This document shows, in pieces, positions 11,305 through 23,385 of a stretch of 64,000 nt of DNA. The notes under the pieces were generated by a model. It did not search any database. It was not told where the DNA came from and saw nothing but the letters and a program-made list of their open reading frames with translations. The translations under genes and the position numbers were made by a program. The stretch covers positions 3,701,357 through 3,765,356 of the forward strand of contig JAFMSR010000019.1 in the NCBI GenBank assembly GCA_022818135.1. The letters run 5' to 3'. Source of the DNA: Saxidomus purpurata. Lineage: Eukaryota > Mollusca > Bivalvia > Venerida > Veneridae. Position 1 is the stretch's first letter. Each line of letters begins with the position of its first letter.

Positions 11305-11597
11305 AATAGTTACAAGTATCATTACTTAACCTAAAAGTAAGCTATACATTCTAGTTACCATCGGTAAAATCGGCCTGTTTAAATAAGTTTAAGTCTGTTT
11401 TTTCACCTGAAACTGTGAGCGAGCAGCTTTAATATTATCTATTTTGATTATTTGTGCTAAAATGAGGCATTTTTCTATATATCATGTTCTTTAAAATCGT
11501 ATTAATTGATCGTTGTTACGTTCATTGAACACATTATTTATATTTTGTGAATATAATCTGCTACATGTATATGTAGGATGTGTCTCTTTTACAAAAA
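11305..11597 (+). mobile_element. Family A remnant with a family B end inserted
   Basis: Family A interior blocks flank a short piece (about 11400-11432, CACCTGAAACTGTGAGCGAG) that is the terminal repeat of family B. This is a nested or recombined insertion. Confidence 0.6.
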
Positions 11598-12269
11598 TGA
11601 AGTGAATATTAAAAATAGAAATTTTAATTCAAGCATAAGGAAATACGTTTTTTTATGTTTTTCATTGGTAAATCGAAATATAACAGTGGATTATGACCCG
11701 ATAAACTCACTGTTTAATACGATTAAATAATACAACTTTTTCTCTGATAAGTCAAAAAGTATACCGATGGAAACCAAACCAGTTGAATTCAGAAAATTGA
11801 CGCACGGCACTTCATGTCGTCAAATGACTTCATGTCGCCAAATGAAGTTACGTTTATAATGGATTGTAGTAACACAATTTTCAGTTAAAGAAAACTACAT
11901 CGCATTACCTTATCCACTTAGTGCCTTATGTCTATCAAAATTTGTATCATGGCTTTGAGATGAATCTTCGTCAGAGCAAACTTATCTATTTATGTAATTT
12001 TTGTCTAAAAAACAACAACTCTTAATTCATATTTTCGGTGATACTACCTTTTTCAACAAAATTTTTGAAAAGGGCAGAATTGCCGAAAATTTGAATTAAA
12101 GAGTTGTTTTTATCACAAAAAAAAAACAGTTAACTTTTTATTACCCGAGGAATATTTTAAAAGAATTTATTGTAATCTATTTATGATACCTTGTTTTGTG
12201 CAAGGGGGCGGAGCTTTAAACTGTGATCTATCTCAAATAGAGCACAGTTTTAACAGAGTAGTATAGAAA
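11598..12269. other. No gene seen
   Basis: Contains a short repeat of ACTTCATGTCG and AAATGA near 11810-11850 and nothing else recognisable. Confidence 0.5.
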
Positions 12270-12490
12270 AATGACAGACGACAAAGCAAGGTATACTAAG
12301 GTTGCGGAACGAGATTTCACAACTTTATCATTGTTTCCAGTTGGAATTAATTTCGGAAAGAAAATGGCGCAATTTGGAATTATGTGTGTCTTGCCTAAGG
12401 ACACTACCACTATTTTGGCACTGGTAGGAATCGAACCCGGGACCACCGGTCTTGAGGCGAACGTGCTACCACTGTACCGAGACGACTACA
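12270..12490 (-). mobile_element. tRNA-derived SINE, type 1
   Basis: On the minus strand a tRNA-like head has box A (AGTGGTAGCACG) and box B (GGGTTCGATTCC), then a body with GTCCTTAGGCAAGACACA. The acceptor arms do not pair, so it is not a functional tRNA. The same body occurs at 63668-63895. Confidence 0.75.
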
Positions 12491-12517
12491 TTTTTTTATA
12501 ATCTACTTAGCAATGTA

Positions 12518-12835
12518 ATATATATGTGTGTGTAAAACAATGGACTTTCTTAATTCATTTTAGCCCACCAATTTACGTGTGGTGTTATCGATTACTTTGA
12601 ATATGAACGTCTGCACAATTGTGATCCAAAAAGTAAACATTGCATTTGTCGTCTGCTTCACAGAATATCGGTTTGAAATATGATGTAGTTTAATAGACAA
12701 TGATAGGAACACATGGGTTTACTTGAATAATTCATGTGTGTTTTAATTGAATTATAGAGGCTTAATGTTGGGAGTGCTCCTTTAATTTTGTATAGGTTGT
12801 TTTCCTTTCCAAAGTATAACACTCCGAAGCAGACG
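12518..12835 (+). repeat. Dispersed 315-base repeat, copy 1
   Basis: From GTGTGTAAAACAATGGACTT to CCGAAGCAG, closely matching 16897-17213. Internal GTCGTCTGCTTC pairs with GAAGCAGACGAC, so part folds back. Confidence 0.8.
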
Positions 12836-12839
12836 ACAA

Positions 12840-13880
12840 ATACAATATAAATTATTCAATTAATCAAAATTTTCTGGAGCGGCCACATCTGTTATATTCT
12901 TTTTTAGAGGCGGACCACAATTGGAGCAGCGGACATTTTTAAGCCTAAATTAAACAATAACTGATGACGTCATCATTTTTGACGTTGTGTAGACATGTGT
13001 ACACAACTTTGACGTTACGTTCCTAAGTAATTTATATTGTATGCTATATTTGCCCTGATGATATAGTGAAACCGGTTGGCAAATACAAAAAGAAAAACTC
13101 ATATAGTGTCATTTTTTCATTTTTTTATAATTTACTTATTCCGGCACATCTTTTTACATTTTTCATATATATATATAAACAGTAAAATACTGTAAAACCA
13201 TACATACAGTCGCAAATCAAAATAATTTTTTTTAACCCTATAGCATAAGAAATGTTTTGAATTGTAGTATTTTTTGTAGTAACCTTTTCATTCACATATA
13301 GGTTTATTGTATTGTAAAAAGTGTATTGCTTCTTGTATGTTCTTGTATTTTTTTTTTGTATTTTGCCTAAGTAAAACGAATAAGCTCCATTTGTTGGAGC
13401 ATGATTTATTATTGTAAATATTATTGTAAATTTGAGTATTATTCGCGATGATTTCATTTTTGCTATTTTCGCGAATTTCCCATGTCGATAATTACAAAAT
13501 CTCGCGAAAGATTTTTTTACATATACTTACTATTAGATAATTATCCTTTCGCTGATATAAAACTCGCGAATAAGTCTGTCTGCACATATTTCGCGAAAAT
13601 TACCCAGTTTACAGTACTGTGTGGCCTGTTAAATAAATTATAACTACTCTGGTTCGATGAAATTAATCTGTTAACGTATCAATGACCAGCCAATTTCGAA
13701 ATAATCAGTTTGTGTTTGATACTTTTTTTGAAAATCTTAGAATTAAATGACTTACCTTAATTACATTGTTTACTAGTAACAACTTTTTGCGTTGTTAGTC
13801 GCTGACCGTTATTGTACAATATATCGAGTTTATTATTCCCCGTATTGCAAAATAAGCCTTACATTATCTAAGATTATAGT
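12840..13880. other. Anonymous repeat-like DNA with TCGCGAA motifs
   Basis: Between 13440 and 13615 five TTCGCGAA or CTCGCGAA blocks occur, followed by AGTTTACAGTA; ATACTGTAAAA near 13186 may be the opposite end of an element. No gene is seen. Confidence 0.4.
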
Positions 13881-15032
13881 CACTATTAGTTTTTGTCTCG
13901 CCCTTTCGAAGAAAAGGCGATACATACAGATTGCTTTGTCCGTTAGTCCGTCGGTCCGTCCGTCACATATATTTTACGTTGGCTATAACTTTGCCATTTC
14001 CTAAGATTTCTTCATATAACTTTCAAATTGCATTGCTTATGACAAAAGGGTCAAAATGCCGCCAAGTTTGGTAGGTCAAAGTCATATTTGACTCGGCCAA
14101 GTTCGATAAACAGACAAATCGACCTAGGCACTTTTGGATTATGGCCCTTGATTTATGCAAAATTGACCAAATTCACCTTGTCCGCTAAGTCAAACAGTTT
14201 TCATCTGATCTTCACCAAACTTAGTCAAAAGTTTTGTCAGCATAATAGCTCGGCCAAATTTGATAATCAGCCAAATCGACCCAGGTAATTTTGGCTTATG
14301 GCCCTTGATTAATTCAAAATTGGCCAAAATTCACCTTGTCCGCTTTCTAAGTCAAACAGTTTTCATCTGATCTTCACCAAACTTGGTCAAAATGTTTGTT
14401 GGCATAATTTCTCGGCCAAGTTCGATAACCAGCCAAATCCATTCAGGTATTGTTGAATTATGGTCCTTGATTCATGCAAACTTGGTCAAATTCACCTTGT
14501 CCGCTCTATAAGTCAAACAGATTTAATCTGATCTTCACTAAACTTGATCAAAATATTTGTGAGCATAAATTAGGCCTAGTTCGATAACGAACCAAATCGC
14601 TCTAGGCACTTTTGGATTATGGCCTTTGAATTATCGAAAAATTATGAAATTAGCCCTCTCAGCTCTATAGTTCAAACAGGTGAATTTGCTTTGTCTGCTC
14701 TATAGTTCTATCATCTACAAAACAAATGACCTGCCAGATACTGAATAATGCCTCCTTGACTGGCGTATTTTGTGGCAGTTTGGCACTCTTGTTGTACTAA
14801 GATTTTGCAAGGAAAACATAACGTTGGCTATTACTTTGTCATTTCTTAACATTTCTGCATCAAACTTTCAAATTGCATTGCTTCTGACAAAAGGGTCGTG
14901 ATACTGCCAAATTTTGTAGGTCAAGGTCATAGTTGGCACCTTTTTGTACTTAGATTTTGTCGCAAACTTATTAGTTAATCGAACAAAGCGTCAGAGGGCG
15001 AAACAAGTGATCTACCGAACACCCATCTAGTG
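13881..15032. mobile_element. Non-autonomous element with CACTA/TAGTG ends and internal repeats
   Basis: Left end CACTATTAGTTTTTGTCTCG CCCT; right end AGGGCGAAACAAGTGATC...CATCTAGTG, mirrored with gaps. Inside are about four degenerate units of about 150 bases carrying TCTGATCTTCACCAAACTT and 'attatgg.ccttga', plus GTCCGTCGGTCCGTCCGTC. CACTA ends suggest the EnSpm/CACTA class, but no transposase is present. Confidence 0.55.
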
Positions 15033-15047
15033 TTTTGATAAAACTGA

Positions 15048-15512
15048 TACCGTATAGCGGGTTATTTTAGCTGGTGGAATATTACTGCGATTCTGTGGTC
15101 TTCGAATGCAATCGCAGAAATAGTTCCAGCAAAAAAGGGTTCCAGCAAAAATTTAAATCGCAGATAATCAGCACTTTTTTCAGTTAATATCAAAATACGC
15201 CAAGTCGCCTTGTCCGAGATAATCCGATTCACTAAAGAGACGGAGTAAACTAATTACGAGCAATTACCGTGAATTATTATTGCAGACGCATTGTATAAAC
15301 ATGATGTTTGCTCAAACATTCAACTGATACGTTGTTTGAGAGTTTCTTTTATTAATGAAATAGACTGAGTAACGGTTATTGACCAAACACGCAGAAATTT
15401 CTCTTCCTTGGGAACGGGAAACACAGAAATAAAAACCCGCAGAAGAGTTTGCTTCCTTTTTTATGGGCAAAACGCAGAATTTTTTGACCGCGGAAAATAC
15501 CCCAAAACGGTA
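15048..15512. mobile_element. Inverted-repeat element with TACCGT ends
   Basis: TACCGTATAGCGGGTTATTTT is mirrored by AAAATACCCCAAAACGGTA; about 465 bases with short GCAGAAAT-type repeats and no gene. Confidence 0.65.
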
Positions 15513-15581
15513 CTATAAATAGCTTGTTTACATCGAATAATGTGTGTACATGTATTTTGTAAATATTGTCTGCAATTCTCT

Positions 15582-15961
15582 TTAAAGGGGCATACCCTAT
15601 AACAGTCAAACTAAATAACCTCAAAAACATAAATAATAGTATATTCGGAAGCATTATAGCTAATCCTAAACGTTAACGCTAATAGTATGCATTCTAGTCA
15701 TTATTAACTAAATATCAGCGGTTTAAAATATGTGGCAGTACAGTTAGCCATTCAATAGTTTATGTAGAATTGTTGTTGTACAATTAATGGGTGGATAGCG
15801 ATTTATTACAGGAGACCTCTATATTTATTAATTGTGGTAAGATGAGGTATTTTTCGCCATATGTTGTTCTTTAAAGTTTTATTTATTTATCATTTTACGT
15901 TCATTGAACACATTATCTATGTTTCGAGAATACAATCTGATTGTAGGGTATGTCCCTTTAA
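15582..15961 (+). mobile_element. Family A inverted-repeat element, reference copy
   Basis: 380 bases with ends TTAAAGGGGCATACCCTA and TAGGGTATGTCCCTTTAA, an inverted repeat of 18 bases with one mismatch. There is no coding frame; it behaves like a MITE. Elements ending in TTAA are often moved by piggyBac-type transposases; that assignment is inference. Confidence 0.85.
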
Positions 15962-16274
15962 CTTTGCGTTTGTTTATAATGAATCCTTTGTTTACTTGAC
16001 TGGTTCACAAACATTGCTTCATTTTGTTAAAGGGCGGAAGCTATTTAGGCAGAATTTGCCGCAGTTCTACCCTTCATTTGGTTCGCAAAGTCAAAATCCT
16101 TTGGCACCTCGTACCAAAACATCTCCTTTTAGACAGTAAATTAAAGTTTAACAGCATTATGGGAGAAATGCTGAGGTCGGCCTTAGACGCGTCTTCAGGG
16201 CTATAGGCTCATACATTATAAACCCAGAAAAGTTTAATTTTGTAATTGCTACATGTTTTCTTGAACGGCTATAA

Positions 16275-16577
16275 ATGTCTCAGCGTGTTGATACAATCGG
16301 AACTCCTTGGGTAATTCCGTCATCCATAATCATCCCTCGGATGTATCTGATGGAAGGATATGCACAAATTCAAAGCATTTTCTTCGCTGGAATAAGAATA
16401 CACGAAGAAATAGTTCTTCCGGAAAGCTACGACTGTAGCCGAGAAAGCACAATCGTGAAGAAACGAAACAAGATGTCCAAATTTTTAATTTATGTCAAAG
16501 CTGCCGTTAAAGAAATTAAGTTACCAACCGATTTCACTGGCAGGTTTACGGGCGTCGCCATGCTTTTAATCATGTGA
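16275..16577 (+). other. Unrecognised 100-codon open frame
   Basis: The frame opens MSQRVDTIGTPWVIPSSIII and contains basic stretches such as IVKKRNKMSKF. I recognise no domain, see no splice sites that extend it, and it is flanked by repeats. It could be a decayed transposon piece. Confidence 0.2.
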
Positions 16578-16896
16578 CCATATAATAGTCCCAATGGCAG
16601 CTTACTTGATACATCCGAGAGTGGTGAAGCATTCGTCACTGAGGTATTCCGACTGCGTGCAGGTACAGTTAGTTTCTAGAGTTAAGATGGAGGAACCGAG
16701 CTAGTTCCTAAAAGTAGAGTTAGATCAAATTGGGTTGAGTTATGGGTTAGATAAAAGTTGACTAAAATATTTTCGGACTCTAATACTATATGACGTATTT
16801 CGGCTTGGGACAAATTCATAAAACGGCACTGAGTGTTTATATCTGGAAATGATATTTGAGTTTGATTCTACATAAAAGTTTTGCTTTGTAAATAAA

Positions 16897-17213
16897 TATA
16901 TATGTGTGTGTAAAACAATGGACTTTCTTAATTCATTTTAGCCCATCAATTTACGTGTGGTGTTATCAATTTCCTTGAATATGGACGTTTGCACAATTGT
17001 GATCCAAAAGGTAAACATTGCATTTGTCGTCTGCTTCACAGAATATCGGTTTGAAATATGACGTAATTTAATAGAGAATATGATAGGAACAAATGGGTTT
17101 ACTTGAATAAATCATGCGTGTTTTTATTGAATTATAGAGGCTTAATTTCGGGAGTGCTCCCTTAATTTGTATAGTATTTTTTTCCTTTTCAAAGTATTAC
17201 GCTCCGAAGCAGT
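16897..17213 (+). repeat. Dispersed 315-base repeat, copy 2
   Basis: Same order and orientation as the copy at 12518, differing by scattered substitutions and a few single-base indels. Confidence 0.8.
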
Positions 17214-20072
17214 CGTCTGACCAGACTTTATGTTGTTAGCATTTTGAATCACAATTCTGCAAAAGTATGCAAGACATTGTCTTCTTTTAACAACATTCAC
17301 ATTGCGTGAACTAACTACATGTATATTGGCAATCATCAAATATTTATGAAACTGTGAATAAAACATAACGACAGGCCTGTTTGGGCGATTGTTTCTAAAC
17401 AACAAAATCAATTGAATAGTTATTTGAAATACCGTATAAATAGAACTCGGTTTACAGGTGAAGTGAACCTTGCAATAAAAAATCTTAAATAATGTAATAC
17501 CGTGAGAAGCAAGTCATTAACAACTCATTAACATTTCAAAGTTTTAACTTCCTGTTAATTTGGTCACCATCCCAAAACGTATATATCTTGCAATAGAGTT
17601 TCTGTATTTAGTATCACCCTTTGGAACACTGAAAAGTGATCGCAAAGCAACTTCCAGTAGGAGCAGGTCTGTAAGCGTTACAGTTTATAAAAAAGACTTT
17701 TTTAGAGAGACGCACTTCCGAAAGATTTTCTGTCTGTATACTCGTGTAATACCAAGGCACATACTGATAGACCGAATGTACGGTTTCGTCCTTGGTAAAT
17801 ATCACAATTAACAGGTCGTCAAAACTATGTATTGACCTCAAAATTAGTCTATAATTGTATAATATATGGCCGTGGTTCTACGTAACATATGTGTTACCGA
17901 GTTCTGGGTATTATGTTTATATTTGTTCAATTCCCAGTACGTTTCGTAATCGGACCTTTCCATGATGCGGGCTGTCAGGTCAGGCTTTACGCCCTCCCCT
18001 CCACCAGCAATTAAAAATTGAAAGACACGTCAATAATTGCCCGCTTTTACGATCTTTGTGGGACTGTTTATTTTCATTATAATGGTCAGGTAAATTGTCA
18101 GAAATTTAACATTCACATAGACAGTACAATAACAATGCATTGAATATAGCCTATGCTCTGTACAGTGTACAGATGGCCTCTTTACAATTTACATTAGTAA
18201 ATATGCAGCTTCATAGGTAAAGTTCAATTATGGCCTCTTTTGGACTTAAACTTTCAGAAAATGGTGTATTCTGAAAACATGTGCGCATGTATGAAAATCG
18301 TTATACGTGTTCACACTTGCATGTTACTGAATAGCACAAAGTGGGAGCATCCATTTCTTTTTGGACACATTACCTATTTTTTGCCCTACATTAGATAGGA
18401 AAACACAGTGACCTATTGTAAAAGCTAACCATTAAATATTATAGTACACCATCTTACTACTCAGGAAATATTACATCTATTAGTCTTCATGCTATAAATT
18501 TTTCATCTGCTCTTCCTATTTGCAAGAACGGTAACATACACTTCCACAATATCGTATATCTGTCATAAAAACTTAATCCTGATTGGCCGATAGCGCTCAC
18601 GGGCCGGGTCCGCAAAAGTATGTGTAGACCTGGAACATGATGTGTAGACCTGCAAGGATTTTGAGACGTCATTTCTTTCATATTTTCGCATGATTTTCAT
18701 TGCTCAGTGGCCTCAAATTGGGAAATTTTACGCGCAGTGGCACCAAAATTGGGAAGTTTTACGCGTATTCGCATTCAAATTGGGAAATTTACCAAAATAT
18801 TTGTTAACACTTAAAAAGCCCCTACCTGTAGCAGCAAACAGGTCTTGGGCTTTAAATGTTACTTGCAAAATCATGTGAAGAGTTTTTTTCTGGCTTGAAA
18901 AATAGAACATTGATTTTTGAGAGTATTCCCGTAGATGTAGATCAAGACAAAATGTATGTCAGATTGGCTGAAGTCTTTTTACCACAGAATAATTTATGTG
19001 TGTAATATTGTATAGATTAAATCAAACATCCCTCCATAACAACAACTCCTCTTCCGTTCCGGATCCTAAACAGATCAAAAATGAAACATTACAGCATTTA
19101 TAAAGGCTTTTACTAAATTATTGTTGTTTGTCGGCGATTTTAAATGGAACAGAATTGTATCTGTGTATCTTCAAAATCTTAAAACATGTCAAGGATGACA
19201 AATTATACAAATATTTTAAAGTTTATTTAGATAATTAATATTCTTTGTCACGTATTTTCGCGACCCAGCTAGTTTCCGATTTTCGAGAATATTCGACGAC
19301 TTTAGGCGTAAAACAGAGACTGAATGTATCTTCATTAAGATAAATAGATACTGAACGTTTTTAGGTATGAGACCCTTAATCCGTGACAAAGCGAAGCATT
19401 GATTTGGGAACATCGGACCTACTAGTGTTTGATTGCTGATTGCTGAAATAGTGGATCTACAGAAATTAGTTTGAAATAATCGCTGCATGATAGATCCAAA
19501 TGAAATATGAGAGAAAAATCTGGATATAAATTATAATGATAATATTTAGATTTGAAATACTGCATAGGTCGGGACCACAAAACCCCCAAAAGGGGGGTCT
19601 GCCCAAAAACGTTATTAGATCACTGTATAAATTTTGGTTACTTTTTTGTGGGACTAGGATGAATCTACAAATAAGTTCATTTCAGCAGTCGGTGAGATTT
19701 TGGGAAGTCGCACCGGAAGAAATCCTTATAATGTAAGTCTATGGAAATGTATTTAGGCGTCTCATACCTAAAGACACGATTTTTGGGAATGTTTTTGGCC
19801 TCAATTGGGAAATTTCTCATTTTTTTCAATTGGGAAGGGGCCGAATCCCGTATTATATAGGGTAAAAAAGCCCTGACTTGGTAGCCAGTTGAGATCAACA
19901 GATAACTTTTTACTGCTCTATACATGTAACTCTCATTTTTTAACTAATTATCACGAGAATTAGCCAGAATGATCCGGTCTTGATAATAACCAAACTAAAT
20001 CTGCATCATACATAGATCGAGGTTGCTTTATAATAACATTGTGCCATAAACAGACCATGCACTCAGGTGTGT
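17214..20072. other. Intergenic DNA with short AATTGGGAAATT repeats
   Basis: TCAAATTGGGAAATTTTACG-like blocks occur at 18714-18793 and again near 19800-19840. Open frames here have no domain character. Confidence 0.45.
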
Positions 20073-20200
20073 GATATAGGGCCAAGATGGCGCTTCTTGT
20101 TAGCGATATAGGGCCAAGATTGCGCTTCTTGTTAGCGATATAGGGCCAAGATGGCGCTTCTTGTTAGCGATATAGGGCCAAGATGGCGTTTCTTGTTAGC
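20073..20200. repeat. Tandem repeat, 32 bases x 4
   Basis: Unit GATATAGGGCCAAGATGGCG CTTCTTGTTAGC, exactly 128 bases, with only two or three differences among units. Confidence 0.95.
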
Positions 20201-20339
20201 CGAGATTTTATTTCTCTCTTTCTTGTTTTATTTAACCTCTGAAAATTCGTGCTTTCGAAATACAATACAGTTCTGCCTTTAATACAAGTCAGCATCATTT
20301 CCTTGGCAAGACTATCTTCTTTGCTGCTACTCTGCTTGT

Positions 20340-20522
20340 ATGTTTATATTTGGATTTCAAAAGAGTTTGCAACGCTTTATAGTTTGGTAGCATATACTGT
20401 CAAAACAGAAATACTTTACAGGAATCTATACTGGGGCCTTTTCATTCGATGATTCATTCTAAATTATGTTAATTTCTGACAGTTCGATGAGCATTGTATT
20501 TATCAACATCTGAGACCTTAGT
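20340..20522 (-). mobile_element. Family B element, partial
   Basis: Only one half (TTTCAAAAGAGTTTGCAACG to the 'ctgagacctta' end) is present. Confidence 0.5.
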
Positions 20523-20599
20523 CATAAAAGGTGCCAATTTTTATTCCGCAAGAAATCAAAACTATACTCGTTTAATAAAGTATAATGCCTCGTTCCTTT

Positions 20600-20810
20600 G
20601 GTTAATGATTCAAAGTTATCTAACTGAGTATTATGTCGGTTAATGATTCAGAATTATCTAACTGAATATTATGTCGGTTAATGATTCAAAGTTATCTAAC
20701 TGAATATTACGTCGGTTAATGATTCAAAGTTATCTAACTGAATATTGTGTCGGTTAATGATTCAAAGTTATCTAACTGAAAATAATGTCGGTTAATGATT
20801 AAAACTTATT
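20600..20810. repeat. Tandem repeat, 38 bases x 5.5
   Basis: Unit GGTTAATGATTCAAAGTTAT CTAACTGAATATTATGTC with few changes. Confidence 0.95.
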
Positions 20811-21474
20811 ATCATAATAAGCGAATATTGTGTTTCTTTCGGCTTCTACTGATTGCTGCTCTATTCAATTTATCTGAGATATTGAAGTGAAATACTACAC
20901 GTTTTCTACAAATTTCAGAAAGAAAATCAAATAGTCTAGTACATTGTATTGTAATTTGGCCAGAATGCTGGATTTGTTAGAGTCGTGCGTCGGATCTTAC
21001 GAGTGCGGAGATCCGACCGTGACGGGAGCCAATCCGGCTTCTCCATTGAGTTGTATGCGACGTTATTTGTTGACGCCATCGTATAAATAAGTAGTAACGA
21101 CCCAATCAGAAGCGACGTTATTTACTTCATGTGTATGCATGGATGTTTTATTGACCAACCGAATGTAGTCTTACAAATAATGACACTCTGCAGATTGCAC
21201 GTTCATAAAATACGGATTTATTTTCTGTCAGGCCGTATTTGATGGTTGAATTATGGCTGTATTTTGACAGAATATTTATAGGTATATAATAAATGAAGAA
21301 TCGGATCCCTCAGAAGCTTGAAAAGTTCTTCAGGCGCTTGAAATACATCTTCATGATTTAGATTTCCGTGTCCATATCTAGAACATTGCGTAACCGTGTT
21401 TTACCTACAAAATAAGAACGGCATGTCAAACAGATTGAAAAGCAGTTAAAATAATAGCTATTAATTAACCACTA

Positions 21475-22356
21475 AACGGCATTCCCTTAAACTGATACCA
21501 AATTAAATAACTTTAAAAGCATACAATTTTAATACGAAAATGGGCAATACATATATCGGGCGAAAACGTAAGGTGTATGGGAAATAATTTCATGTGTGCG
21601 ATATTTTCATACGAGTCACCATTTTTTGTAGGCAAGAGAATGTCAAATTCCAGCGCATTATATGTAACGTCATTTCATTTGATCGATTATTTTTTAGAAA
21701 TGATTTTCATTTACATGGGTTGCACGAGTGATTCAGAAGTGATATACGTATCATGAAAAAGATAACCGTAAAATAAATTTTTCAAAATTAAAATTAAAAC
21801 TGTCAGTGTGCAGTGGTGCAGCGTAACATGTATGTTATCATATTTTCACAAAGGCGACACTTTCTGATCTGACATGGTATATGTCAGATCAGTTATGAAT
21901 TCAGTTCAATTATAGATATAACTGTTTTCAGTATTCAATTAAATACTCGTACGTTTGTTATTCTATAGTCAGGCTTCGCTAAGAGGCCGCTTCGGCGCCC
22001 TTTGAGCTTTCGCCCGTAATATCAGAATATTTGCAAGTATTATCACTAAGCCTAAAAGTTTTAGCATACTGAGTATAGATTCTAGTCATTATCGGTAAAA
22101 TCAGCGTTTTAAAATATGTCACAGTACTGTAAAACATTCAAATTTGAATATTCTATGTAATGTTGTTGTTGTACAATTAATGGGTGGATTGTGATTTATC
22201 GCAGATAGCCTCTATGTTGATTATTTCGGCTAAAATAAGGCATTCGTCATTACATACCATTCTTTAAAACTGTATTTATTCATCATTTTACGTTCATTGA
22301 ACACATTATTTATGTTTGGAGAATATAAACTATTAGATCTAAGGAGTGCCCCTTTA
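21475..22356 (+). mobile_element. Family A element split by a 480-base insertion
   Basis: The 5' part (CATTCCCTTAAACTGATACC) ends near 21530 and the matching interior resumes near 22013, ending AAGGAGTGCCCCTTTAA. The intervening DNA starts near GGGCGAAAACG and ends GCTTTCGCCCG, a short inverted repeat, so it is itself probably an insertion. Confidence 0.55.
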
Positions 22357-22849
22357 AGTAAAGTAAAGTAAACTAGTTAAGGTGTTTTTCGTGTTATAAA
22401 ATGTAAAACTTTTAAAATACAGTGATACTCACTTATAGCAAACTCAGATATAATAGCTATTCGTATAACGTAGTAAAATTTATTCACCGAGTGCATTTCT
22501 TTATTTTTATATAGTCTAACATGCTTACAAATCACAAAACGAATTTGGATATAGCAAAAACTCGGTTATAACGTCATAATGCTAATGTCCCGAGAAATGA
22601 CTTTTCAATTTACTCGGTATTAACGAATCTGACACTCATGGTCAGGTAAACGAAAGGTTTTTCAACCCAATTTATGACTCAGGAGTAGAGTTAAATTATG
22701 CATACAATTCGTTCACTAGCTTTCGTTATAAGCATGCTCCAGTGAAGATATTCAACATGTAGCTAATAATGATATTACCTACGTTTTAAACAAACAAAAC
22801 GTGAGAATGGCTTTGCTAGGGAGCCTTACTTATTTAAAGATTCCATTGT

Positions 22850-22920
22850 TCATTTGTCATCGCCATCATCATCTGCAACGTCATCATTTCCGCCAGCATC
22901 TGTATACTTCAAAGCTTGTC
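22850..22920 (-). CDS. Last exon: acidic C-terminus and stop
   Basis: The acceptor is TTCTCTGTAG. It encodes QALKYTDAGGNDDVADDDGD, then DK and TGA. It enters in phase 1 like the exons before it, which fixes the frame. An AATAAA on this strand lies near 22500, inside anonymous repeat sequence. Confidence 0.68.
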
Positions 22921-23294
22921 CTACAGAGAACAATTTTGAAACATTAATAGGTCAAATTTACCTATTTGGAAACAATTGGAGTCATATTTAGTTAAGAAAA
23001 GTTATTTCCCTTTTAAGAAAAAGACTCAGGTATGCCGGTAAGAAACTTATTATTTTCAGTTGGTATTATTCAAAATTTTTATTAATTTTTTTTTCTTTGA
23101 CTTCTTATAAAAATATGCGAGTTATGTGTTGCAAAATTTCTCATTCAACTGATAACAAAAATGCCGCCAGAACTGTCAGAAAAGAAAGCCTGCAACCAAA
23201 CTCACTTTGCGATTTTATTTGTCGTATTTTTTTGTTGTATTTTAGTTTTTAAAATTTTTAAAAAAAAATAAATTTTTTTTTTAAAAAAATTTTT

Positions 23295-23340
<46 letters not shown>

Positions 23341-23348
23341 AAAAAAAA

Positions 23349-23385
<37 letters not shown>

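Noticed and set aside
12421..12488. A functional tRNA gene
   Set aside because: A and B boxes are present but acceptor arms do not pair and a SINE body follows.
16275..16577. A conserved small gene
   Set aside because: No recognisable family, no splice signals and surrounding repeats; listed only as an unassigned frame.
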